Assembly: GCF_003967275.1 (NCBI RefSeq)
Contig: NZ_AP018721.1
Location: 2,232,001 to 2,296,000, forward strand
DNA length: 64,000 bases
Direction of reading: 5' to 3'
Source: Sulfuritortus calidifontis
GTDB lineage: Bacteria; Pseudomonadota; Gammaproteobacteria; Burkholderiales; Thiobacillaceae
Shown: piece by piece, positions 35,365 to 44,258 of the stretch
Position numbering within the stretch: position 1 is the stretch's first letter
Layout of the letters: every line of letters starts with the position of its first letter
The notes under the pieces: generated by a model
The model's input: the letters and a program-made list of their open reading frames with translations, nothing else
What the model was told of the DNA's origin: nothing
Database searches by the model: none
Translations under genes and position numbers: made by a program

Positions 35365-36882
35365 CTAGTTCCTTACTGCCACAATCAGAGAGGCAATTTT
35401 TTCCCTGATTATCGAACGCTCCCGAGCCACCAAAGCATATTGATAGATGCTTAGATAGATAAAAATCATTGTAATGAGGAACGCCATTAATTGTATTCCG
35501 TAACTATCAATAAGAACCTCTTTTTCAAGCATGACTTTGATCGCAAAGGCAATCAAACCTATCAGTATTGCCCGCACAAGAAATACGAACAAAGCGCCAT
35601 TATTAATTTCATATTCCCTTTGAACCAACATTAGCTGAAGAGGGGTTGAAATAATGCTCGAAACAATAAGCGCCACGAGGAACGCCTGCCACCCAAGCAA
35701 TTGCATGAGAAAAGCCGAAATGCTCCAATAGGCTATCAAATTTATTAGGCTAATTTGATTCATCTGCTTCACTGCATGATGGCGGGCAACTACCATAGAA
35801 TTGCCTACGCTGGCGATTGACAGGAGCAGCGGCCAAATCAGTCCCAACGCAAACCAAATCGAAAGGTTAGACTGATTTTGACCGAGCAATGCATGCACTA
35901 TTTCCACTGAAAATATCATCATCGCCATGCCGACCGGGAAAACAAAGGCTGCCAACAAAAGGGTGCCAACCTCAATTATTTCACGCACCGATTTCTGCCC
36001 CCCAAGAGACTCCATGCGCGCAGAATGAGGCAGCAACGCATTACCAAACATGCCCACTACCGTTTTCAAAAGGCGCGGAACCCGCAATATGGCATCGTAA
36101 ACCCCAACCATCGCCACGCTAGACATGAGACTGACAAGTACCGTTGGAACATGATTAAACATGGCGCCGTATAGCTTCCCCGAGAAGAATGAAGCTGCGT
36201 GCGCTAGCATTGGTCTTGCGGAGTGCATATCCAATTCGAAGCAAAAATCGATTTGTACCGACCGATGTTGGTGCAACATAAAAAAATAGCCAATCGTTCT
36301 GGCATTCCCTATCAGGATATAACCGATAGCAATCGCCTCAAGACTGGCCCCCTTCATGGGTAGAAGGATCACAAGCAATGCATATAAGATTGTTCCACTC
36401 ACTTCTATGAAGCGGACCCAATCAAACCTGTCCATTCCCTCCAGGGCCCCACGCCAGACGCTGCCTATAAAGTGCATCGGCAAGGATGCTGCGGCGATTA
36501 CGACTACCATGCTGAAAGCCTCCCTATGCGATGGCGGGATTCTCAGTATGTCAATAACCAGCTCTATGGAAGCAAAGAGGGCAATAGATAACCCGATAGC
36601 AATCAGCGTCGCGACAAAGGTCGAGGCAGCAAGATATTTACCGGCTAACCGATGATTTCCTTCGGCAATCGCGCTAGCCACGTAACGCGATGTCGCTTCT
36701 GGCAAGCCACCTTCAAACAACCCGATGACACCGACCGGCAGCAGTTGACGTGCCAAGACGATCAGGCCATATCCGTCGATCCCATAGGCCCGGATAATTA
36801 GCGGGATGACACTCAGACCGACCAAAGAACTAATAGCAAACGAGCTCAGATTTAAATATATGTTCCGTAGAAGGCGATTCAC
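35365..36882 (-). CDS. wzx: Lipid-linked oligosaccharide flippase (Wzx-like)
   Basis: A 505-residue MATE/MOP-superfamily membrane protein with 12-14 predicted helices, beginning MNRLLRNIYLNLSSFAISSLVGLSVIPLII, the usual Wzx start. It should flip undecaprenyl-linked repeat units to the periplasmic face for polymerisation. A GTG start at 36882 is used; no ATG precedes the first helix. 5 bp separate it from the sulfotransferase gene. Markedly AT-richer than neighbours, as is common for acquired O-antigen genes. Confidence 0.9.
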   Translation of the reverse strand: MNRLLRNIYLNLSSFAISSLVGLSVIPLIIRAYGIDGYGLIVLARQLLPVGVIGLFEGGLPEATSRYVASAIAEGNHRLAGKYLAASTFVATLIAIGLSIALFASIELVIDILRIPPSHREAFSMVVVIAAASLPMHFIGSVWRGALEGMDRFDWVRFIEVSGTILYALLVILLPMKGASLEAIAIGYILIGNARTIGYFFMLHQHRSVQIDFCFELDMHSARPMLAHAASFFSGKLYGAMFNHVPTVLVSLMSSVAMVGVYDAILRVPRLLKTVVGMFGNALLPHSARMESLGGQKSVREIIEVGTLLLAAFVFPVGMAMMIFSVEIVHALLGQNQSNLSIWFALGLIWPLLLSIASVGNSMVVARHHAVKQMNQISLINLIAYWSISAFLMQLLGWQAFLVALIVSSIISTPLQLMLVQREYEINNGALFVFLVRAILIGLIAFAIKVMLEKEVLIDSYGIQLMAFLITMIFIYLSIYQYALVARERSIIREKIASLIVAVRN

Positions 36883-36937
36883 GTTATGTCTCTACTTATA
36901 CCCAAAGCGCAACCAACTCCCTAAACATGAGCGCCAC

Positions 36938-37783
36938 TCACCAGGCACTACGCCCACCATCCATGACAATATTCTGCCCGGTCATGTAACTGGACGCCTC
37001 GGAACAGAGGAACTGCACTGCTGCCCGATATTCATCGGCGCGCGCCATGCGCCCCAAGGGTATCAATTGGGAAAGACGGGAGACGAATTCTTCTCCTTGC
37101 CCGCTGTATACCCCGCCTGGGGAGAGAGCGTTGACACGGATGTTTGCTTCGTTCCAGTAGGTGGCGAGGTAGCGCGTCAAGCCGAGCAACGCGGTCTTGA
37201 TGACCGGATAGGTGACTGGCTTAACTGGTTGGCGATCGGCTGTCAACCCCGGTTTCCGATAAAGTCGCTGGTCGGGGGCGAATACGGAGAGGTCGGATGC
37301 GATGTTAAGGATAACACCGCCACCGTGGTCTGCCATCCAGCCGCCGAAGACTTGGCTGCAAAGGAAGGCGCCCGTCAGTCCGACATCAAGTTGGTAATAC
37401 CATTGCTCCAGCGGAAAATGCTCAAGACGAGATGTCTCAACGACGCTGTCCTTGGTCACTTTCGGGTCTACTGCCGCGTTGTTCACAAGCACATGGACGC
37501 CGCCGTAATGACCAAGGACGGTGTCGAGCCCGGCGCGCACCGAGTCCTGGCGTGTGACATCAAGCTTCAGCGCCATGGCTGAATCCTCGCCGTAGTCGGC
37601 CCTGATCTTGTCCACCTCCGTCTCAGCGCGGGGGAGATCAATGTCGGCAATTACGACATTGGCACCGATCTCGGCGAGTGCGTGTGCGTGCTGGACACCC
37701 AGCAGGCCGGAGCCGCCCGTAATAACGGCGACACGCCCGGATAGATCGAAGGGTTTGGGTAAATGCAAAGCTTGCTGGCTCAT
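36938..37783 (-). CDS. SDR-family oxidoreductase
   Basis: A 281-residue short-chain dehydrogenase with TGGSGLLGVQHAHAL for cofactor binding, NNAAVDPK, and DGGRSAW near the end. The catalytic Tyr/Lys are less clear: the region after the Ser reads ASDLSVFAPDQ then KPVTYPVIKTALLGL, where TYPVIK supplies Y-x-x-x-K. First of three SDRs with a TIM-barrel isomerase between. ATG at 37783 overlaps the preceding gene's stop (ATGA). Confidence 0.82.
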   Translation of the reverse strand: MSQQALHLPKPFDLSGRVAVITGGSGLLGVQHAHALAEIGANVVIADIDLPRAETEVDKIRADYGEDSAMALKLDVTRQDSVRAGLDTVLGHYGGVHVLVNNAAVDPKVTKDSVVETSRLEHFPLEQWYYQLDVGLTGAFLCSQVFGGWMADHGGGVILNIASDLSVFAPDQRLYRKPGLTADRQPVKPVTYPVIKTALLGLTRYLATYWNEANIRVNALSPGGVYSGQGEEFVSRLSQLIPLGRMARADEYRAAVQFLCSEASSYMTGQNIVMDGGRSAW

Positions 37784-38532
37784 GATCTGACCTGTCCTCC
37801 ATCGACAACATAGGTGGCGCCAGTGATAAAGGCGGCCATTGGGGATGCGATAAAAGCAGTCAGTCTGCCGATGTCCTCGGGCCGGCCGAGGCAGCGCAAG
37901 GCAACCTCGCGCTCCAACAACGATTCGACGGCCGTGCGATCCTCTTGGAGTTTTCTTTCCCAGACCGACCCAGGAAATAGGATGTTGCCGGGCGCAATGC
38001 TGTTGATACGAATACCTCGCTTACCTAGGGGGCGCGCCGCATTGCGCACGAAGCTCTCGAGTGCGGCCTTAGCAGCAGCATAGGCAACAGGGCAGCCCAA
38101 AGCCTCAATGCCGCAGATTGATGAGATGCAAATGACGTTGCCACGGCTAGAAGCAAGCGCGTCCGTTGCTGCCCACACCATCTGCGTAGTTGCATGCAGG
38201 TTGATATCAAGAATGCGGCGCCACTCGTCTGGCGTCTCCCACCCTGGCGGCACAGAAGCGCCGCTACCCACGTTGCATACCAAAACATCGATCCGGCCAT
38301 GTCGGTAAAGTACGTCGCGGACAAGTGCCTGGCACGCGTCCGGCATCCTCACGTCGGCCGCAAAGGTTGATGCTCCCGGCACAGAGGCCGCAGCCTGGTT
38401 GAGTCGCGCGGCGTCACGCGCGTTGATCGCCACCGAGGCACCCTCGGCCGCAAGTATTTGCGCGATTGCGAGACCAATACCCGAGGAGGCCCCAGTAACG
38501 AGCGCGACCTTTCCGGAAAGATCAAGATCCAC
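37780..38532 (-). CDS. SDR-family oxidoreductase
   Basis: 250 residues: TGASSGIGLAIAQIL at the N-terminus, CNVGSG, ISSICGIEA, AYAAAKAAL with catalytic Tyr and Lys, and FITGATYVVDGGQ at the end, a textbook classical SDR. Translation seems to begin at a GTG (38532) that overlaps the end of the isomerase gene by 11 bp. Substrate unknown; likely a sugar or polyol intermediate shared with the adjacent genes. Confidence 0.86.
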   Translation of the reverse strand: MDLDLSGKVALVTGASSGIGLAIAQILAAEGASVAINARDAARLNQAAASVPGASTFAADVRMPDACQALVRDVLYRHGRIDVLVCNVGSGASVPPGWETPDEWRRILDINLHATTQMVWAATDALASSRGNVICISSICGIEALGCPVAYAAAKAALESFVRNAARPLGKRGIRINSIAPGNILFPGSVWERKLQEDRTAVESLLEREVALRCLGRPEDIGRLTAFIASPMAAFITGATYVVDGGQVRS

Positions 38533-39358
38533 CAGCCGCCTCCCACCAAGCCTTGGTCATATTACGGTAGCGCACCAGAACATCGGCATGGTCGTTTGCC
38601 TCTGCACGTGCAGTCTGTAAAATAAAGTTACCGGCATATCCTGCCTTTACCAATTCATCAAATACTGCCTGGAAATCTGCATTTCCCATCCCCAGTGGCA
38701 CCGTCGTACCGCCCAGTACACGGTCTTTGACATGCACATTGACGATGCGCCCCGAATAAGCGCGGATTTCTTCTTTCGGATCGAAGCCCAGCGCAGCACT
38801 ATTACCAATGTCGTAGTTGATGTTGAATGACTCTGCCGGGTATCGACTTATAAACTCGGCAAGCCGCTCAGGTGAAAAATCCGATTCGAATACGATCTGC
38901 ATATTGTCTCGTTTGAGCCGCTCGTGTCGCCGCAGCAAATGCTCATGCAAGATATCTGCCTGCCACTGGCTTTCTATCCGGCCATTGTCTACGAGCGGGA
39001 TGAGCACATAGCGAATGCCAAGTTTCGCGCACGCATCCAGGATCGCATCCAAATCAGCAACCAATGCCATGCGCCTTTCACCATCAACCTTCCAGAACGG
39101 GGCCTGCATAAAACAGTCGCCAGTCAGGGAGGCAATGGTCAAGCCATGCCGATGAGATAATTCCCGAATTTCGGCCTGGCCCTCCGGCGTCATCAGCGGG
39201 TTCTCATACAGGCGTTCCTGATCGAGCGTCCACTCCATCAGTCGAAAGCCGAGTCGACCAGCCTCGGCGAATTCGTCGCGCCAATGCCGCCAGGGAAAAG
39301 CCTGAATCCTGCCATCCACCGGTTCGGAAAGCCGACCTTGCATAAACCCAATCTGCAT
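38522..39358 (-). CDS. Sugar phosphate isomerase/epimerase-like TIM barrel protein
   Basis: A 278-residue xylose-isomerase-like TIM barrel. MQIGFMQGRLSEP at the start, MEWTLDQERL, YVLIPLVDNG, NINYDIGNSAALG, and VHVKDR are family motifs that hold the divalent metal. Members interconvert ketoses and aldoses or epimerise inositols and sugars. The location between SDRs suggests that the set makes an unusual sugar or polyol. ATG at 39358 begins directly with the first barrel strand, 1 bp from the stop of the upstream SDR gene. Confidence 0.82.
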   Translation of the reverse strand: MQIGFMQGRLSEPVDGRIQAFPWRHWRDEFAEAGRLGFRLMEWTLDQERLYENPLMTPEGQAEIRELSHRHGLTIASLTGDCFMQAPFWKVDGERRMALVADLDAILDACAKLGIRYVLIPLVDNGRIESQWQADILHEHLLRRHERLKRDNMQIVFESDFSPERLAEFISRYPAESFNINYDIGNSAALGFDPKEEIRAYSGRIVNVHVKDRVLGGTTVPLGMGNADFQAVFDELVKAGYAGNFILQTARAEANDHADVLVRYRNMTKAWWEAAGGS

Positions 39359-39359
39359 A

Positions 39360-40109
39360 TCACAACCCCTTGGTTGTCCAGCCGCCATCGACGACGACAT
39401 CGGTGCCAGTTACATAACTGCTCGCATCTGATGCCAAAAATATGGCCGCCCCCACTAGATCCTCCGCCACTCCCCAGCGCCCGAGGATGGTCCTGGCTTG
39501 CCTTGCCTCCCGGCGGGCTGGGTCGTCATAACTGGCGGCCGTCATGGCCGTGTGCACGTAGCCAGGCACCAGGTTGTTCACCCTGATCCGGCTCGATCCT
39601 AAATCCATTGCCAAGGCCCTGGTCATTGCAGCCAAGCCCCCCTTGGCGGCAACGTAGCCCGGGTTGCCTGGAAAGCCCAACAGGGAGCCGATACTCGTCA
39701 CATTAATGATCGAGCCACCCACTTTCATCCCGGCCGCAGCCAGCCGGCAGCACTCATAAATCGCCGTCAGATTGTTGGCCAAGGTTTCCCTGAACGCTTC
39801 AGACGGATTCTCAGAAACCTTGCTAGGCAGCGTAATCCCGGCCGCATTGACAAGGATGTCCAGCCGCCCCTCGGCGCTATGGATGTCGTCGAGTAGCGAT
39901 TGGATCGCGACATCGTCCCGAATATCGCAGCGACGGTAGATGACCGATCCCAATGTGCCGTCCGGCACGGCCGACCGCCCGACGCCATAGGTCTTTGCTC
40001 CCGCCATCGCCAACCCCTGGGCAATGGCGGCACCGATGCCACGGGAGGCACCGGTAACCAGTGCCACTCGACCATCAAGGCCAAATAAATCATTCAGGTT
40101 TCTGCTCAT
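39360..40109 (-). CDS. SDR-family oxidoreductase
   Basis: 249 residues: TGASRGIGAAIAQGLA, NAAGITLP, NVTSIGSLLG, GYVAAKGGL (Tyr, Lys) and TGTDVVVDGGWT. A classical SDR of the 3-ketoacyl/gluconate-dehydrogenase type; in this locus a sugar oxidoreductase is the more plausible role. Its ATG lies only 20 bp from a MITE, whose insertion separated it from upstream operon sequence. Confidence 0.87.
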   Translation of the reverse strand: MSRNLNDLFGLDGRVALVTGASRGIGAAIAQGLAMAGAKTYGVGRSAVPDGTLGSVIYRRCDIRDDVAIQSLLDDIHSAEGRLDILVNAAGITLPSKVSENPSEAFRETLANNLTAIYECCRLAAAGMKVGGSIINVTSIGSLLGFPGNPGYVAAKGGLAAMTRALAMDLGSSRIRVNNLVPGYVHTAMTAASYDDPARREARQARTILGRWGVAEDLVGAAIFLASDASSYVTGTDVVVDGGWTTKGL

Positions 40110-40129
40110 GGCCTGGACACGACTAATGA

Positions 40130-40415
40130 GCCTCTTTTGAATTTCGAGTGGGTATGCGGGGCTCTGGAAAGGGTGAGGTTGGCCGGGTCAAGGGCGGGCG
40201 GAGCCCGGCGAAGCGAACCCTTGACGCGGACAATCTCGCCACCACGCTCAAGGGCTTGGGGCAGGCAAGGCCTTACGGCGCCTGCCCCCGAGCCCGTCCG
40301 GCGGCGAGGACTTCCCCGCCTTGGGGCGGGGCTAGGGGTGGGGACCGCAGTCCGCCCGCCAGGGCAAAGGGGGTCTGCTGATGACATTGGTACCCACTCA
40401 TTTTTCAAAAGAGCC
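40130..40415. mobile_element. 286-bp MITE related to the ISL3 element
   Basis: Left end GCCTCTTTTGAATTTCGAGT and right end, read inward, GGCTCTTTTGAAAAATGAGT match the ends of the ISL3 element at 29.4 kb. The perfect 8-bp direct repeat ACTAATGA flanks it (40122-40129 and 40416-40423). The interior is GC-rich, codes for nothing recognisable, and shows no similarity to the transposase. It fills most of the 463-bp gap between the SDR and neuA genes; the other 150 bp (40424-40572) hold short open frames in more than one phase but no identifiable gene. Confidence 0.93.
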
Positions 40416-40572
40416 ACTAATGATTGCTGAAGATCCATTTCCCCACCAGGAAGCGTATCAACAATCGAGAGACGCCACTCGCATAGAGATTGGGGTGGCC
40501 TTGCGGTGCTGCATAAGCGCAAACAGTAGGTAAGCGCCAGCAAGCCAAGCCATGCACCCGTGCTCAAGAATG

Positions 40573-41271
40573 CTACCCCTGCATATCCAACCCGTAACTG
40601 CGCATGAGTGCCTCGCATAACGCCACATCGGCCGGGTTGTCGATCTGGAACATCTTGTGCTTGGCCATGATAAACATACCGATGCGCCCACCCAAGCGGT
40701 TATTGAGGCCCCGCAATATTGCCGGCTTGAACACATAGAATGAGCCATTCTCCAGATATCGCGGCTCGATATTCTGGCGCCGCTTCCGGTGGACGGGGTC
40801 ATGGTTCACGCCCTGAGGATATCCCTGCGCATCCCGTCGCCAGATGAAGAAGTCCTCCACTTCGCAAACAGAAAGCAGGGAATCATCGCTTTCCCGCCGC
40901 AGGGCGTCGATCGCTCCATCGAGATCGGCCGGTTCCCGCAATGGCGAGGTGGCCTGCATGCCAACCATCAGATCCACTTCAACACCCTGCCGTTCGATAT
41001 GGTCGAGGGCATGCAGCCATGCCGATTCGGAGGTGGCTTCATCGCCGGCAATCTCAGCTGGGCGCCGGATCGGCATGGCGCCAAACTCCTTGGCCACCGC
41101 CAGGATTTCGTCGTCATCCGAACTAACCCAGACTGAATCGATGCGCTCGGCAGCACGTGCCTGGAGAATGGACCATGCGAGCAAGGGCTTACCGCAGAGG
41201 TTCAATAGGTTTTTGCGTGGAATCCCCTTGGAGCCGCCACGCGCGGGGATCACCGCAACAATCTGCCCCAC
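40573..41271 (-). CDS. Second acylneuraminate cytidylyltransferase (NeuA type), module B
   Basis: 232 residues. VIPARGGSKGIPRKNLLNLCGKPLLAW is the CTP-binding signature, followed by SSDDDEILAVA, MQATSPLREPADLD and FQIDNPADVALCEA. Activates a nonulosonic or ulosonic acid with CMP. Compared with the module A enzyme it is nearest the shorter NeuA/KDN-type proteins. GTG start at 41271, three bases after the neuB-like stop codon. The MITE lies downstream, so it may affect expression of the genes beyond rather than of this gene. Confidence 0.9.
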   Translation of the reverse strand: MGQIVAVIPARGGSKGIPRKNLLNLCGKPLLAWSILQARAAERIDSVWVSSDDDEILAVAKEFGAMPIRRPAEIAGDEATSESAWLHALDHIERQGVEVDLMVGMQATSPLREPADLDGAIDALRRESDDSLLSVCEVEDFFIWRRDAQGYPQGVNHDPVHRKRRQNIEPRYLENGSFYVFKPAILRGLNNRLGGRIGMFIMAKHKMFQIDNPADVALCEALMRSYGLDMQG

Positions 41272-41274
41272 CTG

Positions 41275-42159
41275 CTACCCCTTGGCCCGCCCGCTATAAA
41301 CCGTCCCATCGAGGGAACTCGACTCCCAATTAAGATGAGCCCGTAGCTTCTTGGCAATCGGCACTTCCTTGGGCTGAATGTCGATCTCGCCAGCGCCCAT
41401 GGCCTTTTCGATCTTGCGCACCGCCCCGACCAGTTGCCGAAAGCCAGCTGGCTCAATAGAAGCTGACTGGTCGGAGCCATACATGGCACGACTCAGAGTG
41501 ATATGCCGCTCGAGAGAGGTGATGCCCAAAGCGACAGCCGCATAAGATACTGCGAGGCCCACTTCGTGACCGCTATAGCCAACGCCGCAGCCATATCGCT
41601 CACGTAGCGAGACAATGCGCCGCAGATTGGCATCCTCATCCTCCATCGGATAGGTAGAGACACAGTGCATCAACTCGAAGGGACAACCCGCCTTGCGGAA
41701 AATCTCCACTGCCCGGTCGATATCGGCAGTTGTACTCATGCCAGTAGAAATAAAGGTATGTCGTCCCTCAGATGCAACCTCGCGCAACAGAGCCTCGTCC
41801 ACGATCATCGCCGAGGCGATCTTGTTGTAATTGCAATTGAACTGGCGCAAGAAACGCTGGCTATCGATATCCCATGCCGAAGCAAACCATTCGATGCCCT
41901 TCTCTTTGCAATACCGGTCGATTTCACTGTATTGCTCGACGCCGAACTCTAGCCCTTCCTTCTGGGCGCGCTGAGTGCTCCCCCACGGGCTCTCGCGCGG
42001 CGAGTCAAGAAATTCCTGGGTGTAGACGCGATCTATGGTGCGCTTTTGGAATTTGACGGCATTCGCACCCGCCTCTACCGCCACATCGATCAACTGCTTC
42101 GCGATGGACAGATCGCCGTTATGATTAATCCCGATTTCAGCAATAACGAACAAGCTCAT
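41275..42159 (-). CDS. Short NeuB-family synthase lacking the SAF domain, module B
   Basis: 294 residues. The TIM barrel has FVIAEIGINHNGDLSIA, FQKRTIDRVY, STGMST, MHCVSTYPM, GYSGHEVGL and LERHITLSRAMYGSDQSAS. The C-terminal antifreeze-like domain present in the module A enzyme is absent; after the barrel there are only about 45 residues ending SGRAKG. Short forms are known among KDN-9-phosphate and other synthases. The neighbouring phosphatase suggests a phosphorylated product. Which aldose is used cannot be read from the sequence. Confidence 0.85.
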   Translation of the reverse strand: MSLFVIAEIGINHNGDLSIAKQLIDVAVEAGANAVKFQKRTIDRVYTQEFLDSPRESPWGSTQRAQKEGLEFGVEQYSEIDRYCKEKGIEWFASAWDIDSQRFLRQFNCNYNKIASAMIVDEALLREVASEGRHTFISTGMSTTADIDRAVEIFRKAGCPFELMHCVSTYPMEDEDANLRRIVSLRERYGCGVGYSGHEVGLAVSYAAVALGITSLERHITLSRAMYGSDQSASIEPAGFRQLVGAVRKIEKAMGAGEIDIQPKEVPIAKKLRAHLNWESSSLDGTVYSGRAKG

Positions 42160-42703
42160 ATATTTCCTCAGTCGTCATATGACCAATACCCAGTAGCTGT
42201 TCAACGAATGCCCTGACGAACCCTTCGCCACCGCGCCAGGGCAGAACAGCCGAAGCCATTTCCTTGACCCTGGGGTGCGCATCCTCAGGCGCAACCGACC
42301 AGCCCCCCTTGCTCATGAGCGGCAAGTCATTGAGATCGTTGCCCAGGAAAACCAAGCCGCGATAAGGGTCTTGCTGACCCAGATTGCGGGATGCCAAGTA
42401 CTCATCCATGAATGCCAGTTTATCAGACACTCCATGCCGGCATTCCAGTTTCAGTTTCTTTGCACGAGCCAGCACCACAGGGTTCGGCTCCTTGGACAAA
42501 ATAAACACCTCGGCATTCAGCACCCCCCGCCTGATGCAGCTTTGCAGGAAGTTGATACCAAGGCCGTCGCCCCGGTCGCAGCGCACCAATTCCAGGCCTT
42601 CTTGGGTGACATAGACCTTGTTGTTGGTAAACACACCGTCGAAGTCGAAGGCGATCGTGTGGATATGCGCCAACTGCGGCCAGGTATCCGCGCCGGCGCT
42701 CAA
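42137..42703 (-). CDS. KdsC-like HAD phosphatase, module B
   Basis: 188 residues of the C0-type HAD family: FDFDGVFTNNKV carries the two catalytic Asp, ILSKEPNPVVLARAKKL the Ser/Lys motif, and GNDLNDLPLM the metal-binding acids. KdsC removes the 8-phosphate from Kdo-8-P; the KDN-9-phosphate phosphatases are close relatives. Adjacent to a NeuB-like synthase it probably strips the phosphate of a nonulosonate-9-phosphate. TTG at 42703 overlaps the preceding stop; 23 bp overlap with the synthase start downstream. Confidence 0.87.
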   Translation of the reverse strand: MSAGADTWPQLAHIHTIAFDFDGVFTNNKVYVTQEGLELVRCDRGDGLGINFLQSCIRRGVLNAEVFILSKEPNPVVLARAKKLKLECRHGVSDKLAFMDEYLASRNLGQQDPYRGLVFLGNDLNDLPLMSKGGWSVAPEDAHPRVKEMASAVLPWRGGEGFVRAFVEQLLGIGHMTTEEIYELVRYC

Positions 42704-43263
42704 AATTCCGCCCCTTCAATCAGATCGCACAAGATATGACCAATCAAGATATGCATCTCCTGGATCCGCGCAGTATCCGTCGCCGGCACCACCAGCGGCA
42801 ATGTACACAGAGAGGCCAGTCGCCCCCCATCGCGGCCGAGCAGGCCGATTGTCGTCGCTCCGATAGCTTTAGCCTTCTCGGCAGCACGAATGACATTCTC
42901 GCTATTACCTGAGGTAGATATCGCCAGCAGCGCATCACCCGCCTTCACCAGGCCCTCGACTTGACGGCTGAAGATATCAGCAAAGCTGTAATCGTTGCCA
43001 ATGCAAGTTAGTACGGAGGTATCGGTAGTCAGCGCGATTGCCGACAGCGCCCGCCGCTCACGCCTGAAACGCCCCACAAGCTCTGCCGCAAGGTGTTGTG
43101 CATCAGCTGCGCTACCCCCGTTGCCACAAAGATATATCACGCCGCCGTTACTGATGATCGTGCGCAACAGCACGGCCGCCTCAGCTACACGCTCAGCCAT
43201 CCGCCGCATATCATCAAGCACGGCGGCATGTTCATCGATTGCGTGCAGGATCACCTGCTTCAC
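42700..43263 (-). CDS. SIS-domain phosphosugar isomerase (GmhA-like), module B
   Basis: 187 residues. CGNGGSAADAQHLAAELVGRF and ALTTDTSVLTCIGNDYSF are typical of GmhA/sedoheptulose-7-phosphate isomerase, and STSGNSENVIRAAEKAKA binds the phosphate. GmhA makes D-glycero-D-manno-heptose-7-phosphate for LPS. In this locus the product may be a heptose or the phosphorylated aldose used by the short synthase. GTG at 43263 is preceded by AGGGCGGG and lies 5 bp after the upstream TAA, which decides the start. Confidence 0.87.
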   Translation of the reverse strand: MKQVILHAIDEHAAVLDDMRRMAERVAEAAVLLRTIISNGGVIYLCGNGGSAADAQHLAAELVGRFRRERRALSAIALTTDTSVLTCIGNDYSFADIFSRQVEGLVKAGDALLAISTSGNSENVIRAAEKAKAIGATTIGLLGRDGGRLASLCTLPLVVPATDTARIQEMHILIGHILCDLIEGAEF

Positions 43264-43268
43264 TATGC

Positions 43269-44216
43269 TTACCCGCCCTTGGCGAAATATTCGATAGTCT
43301 TCTCCAGCCCCTCTGCAAGAGAGACTTCTGGCTGCCACCCCAACACCTTTCTGGCCAAGCCAATATCCGGCTGACGCCGCACGGGGTCATCCGGCGGCAA
43401 GGGATGGAAGACAAGCTGCGAACGCGAACCGGTAAGTGCGATCACTTTCTCCGCCAATTCGCGAATGGTGAACTCTCCGGGATTACCTAGGTTCACTGGA
43501 CCAGTGAAGTCGTCCGGGCTGTCCATCAGCCGAATCAGCGCTTCGATTAGATCATCCACATAACAGAAAGACCGGGTCTGACTACCATCGCCATACACTG
43601 TGATGGGTTCCCCCCTCAGTGCCTGGACGATGAAATTGGAGACCACGCGCCCATCGTTCGGATGCATGCGTGGGCCGTAGGTATTGAATAAACGTGCGAC
43701 CTTGATACGCAGCTTGTGTTGGCGATGGTAATCAAAGAACAGTGTCTCGGCGCAGCGCTTGCCCTCATCATAACAAGCCCGAAAACCAATAGGATTCACG
43801 CGCCCCCAGTAATCCTCCCGCTGCGGGTGAACTTCCGGGTCACCATAGACCTCGCTGGTCGACGCTTGCAGAATCTTGGCCTTGACTCGCTTTGCCAATC
43901 CCAGCATGTTGATGGCGCCATGCACACTCGTCTTGGTCGTTTGCACCGGATCCCATTGATAATGAATCGGCGATGCCGGGCATGCCAAATTGTATATCTC
44001 GTCCACCTCAACATAGAGAGGGAACGTCACATCGTGACGCATCAACTCGAATCGCGGATTGTCCAGCAGATGCGCGATATTGTCCTTGGTCCCGCTGTAG
44101 AAATTATCGACACACAGGACATCGCAGCCATCCTTGAGCAGCCGCTCGCACAGGTGCGAGCCGAGAAACCCCGCGCCACCGGTCACCAATACTCGTTTTC
44201 GATTTGCCACGCGCAT
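43269..44216 (-). CDS. UDP-glucuronate decarboxylase (UDP-xylose synthase)
   Basis: 315 residues of the extended SDR family. [19 protein letters not shown] binds [49 protein letters not shown] (catalytic YDEGK) and [18 protein letters not shown] are diagnostic for UXS. It converts UDP-glucuronate to UDP-xylose with loss of CO2. Together with the following epimerase gene it draws on a common UDP-glucuronate pool. Confidence 0.93.
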   Translation of the reverse strand: MRVANRKRVLVTGGAGFLGSHLCERLLKDGCDVLCVDNFYSGTKDNIAHLLDNPRFELMRHDVTFPLYVEVDEIYNLACPASPIHYQWDPVQTTKTSVHGAINMLGLAKRVKAKILQASTSEVYGDPEVHPQREDYWGRVNPIGFRACYDEGKRCAETLFFDYHRQHKLRIKVARLFNTYGPRMHPNDGRVVSNFIVQALRGEPITVYGDGSQTRSFCYVDDLIEALIRLMDSPDDFTGPVNLGNPGEFTIRELAEKVIALTGSRSQLVFHPLPPDDPVRRQPDIGLARKVLGWQPEVSLAEGLEKTIEYFAKGG

Positions 44217-44258
44217 TCACGCCACCCGTAACTAGAACCCATCTAGAGAAGAACACCC

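Noticed and set aside
40106-40618. 170-codon minus frame across the MITE
   Set aside because: Most of it is MITE sequence; not a protein family.
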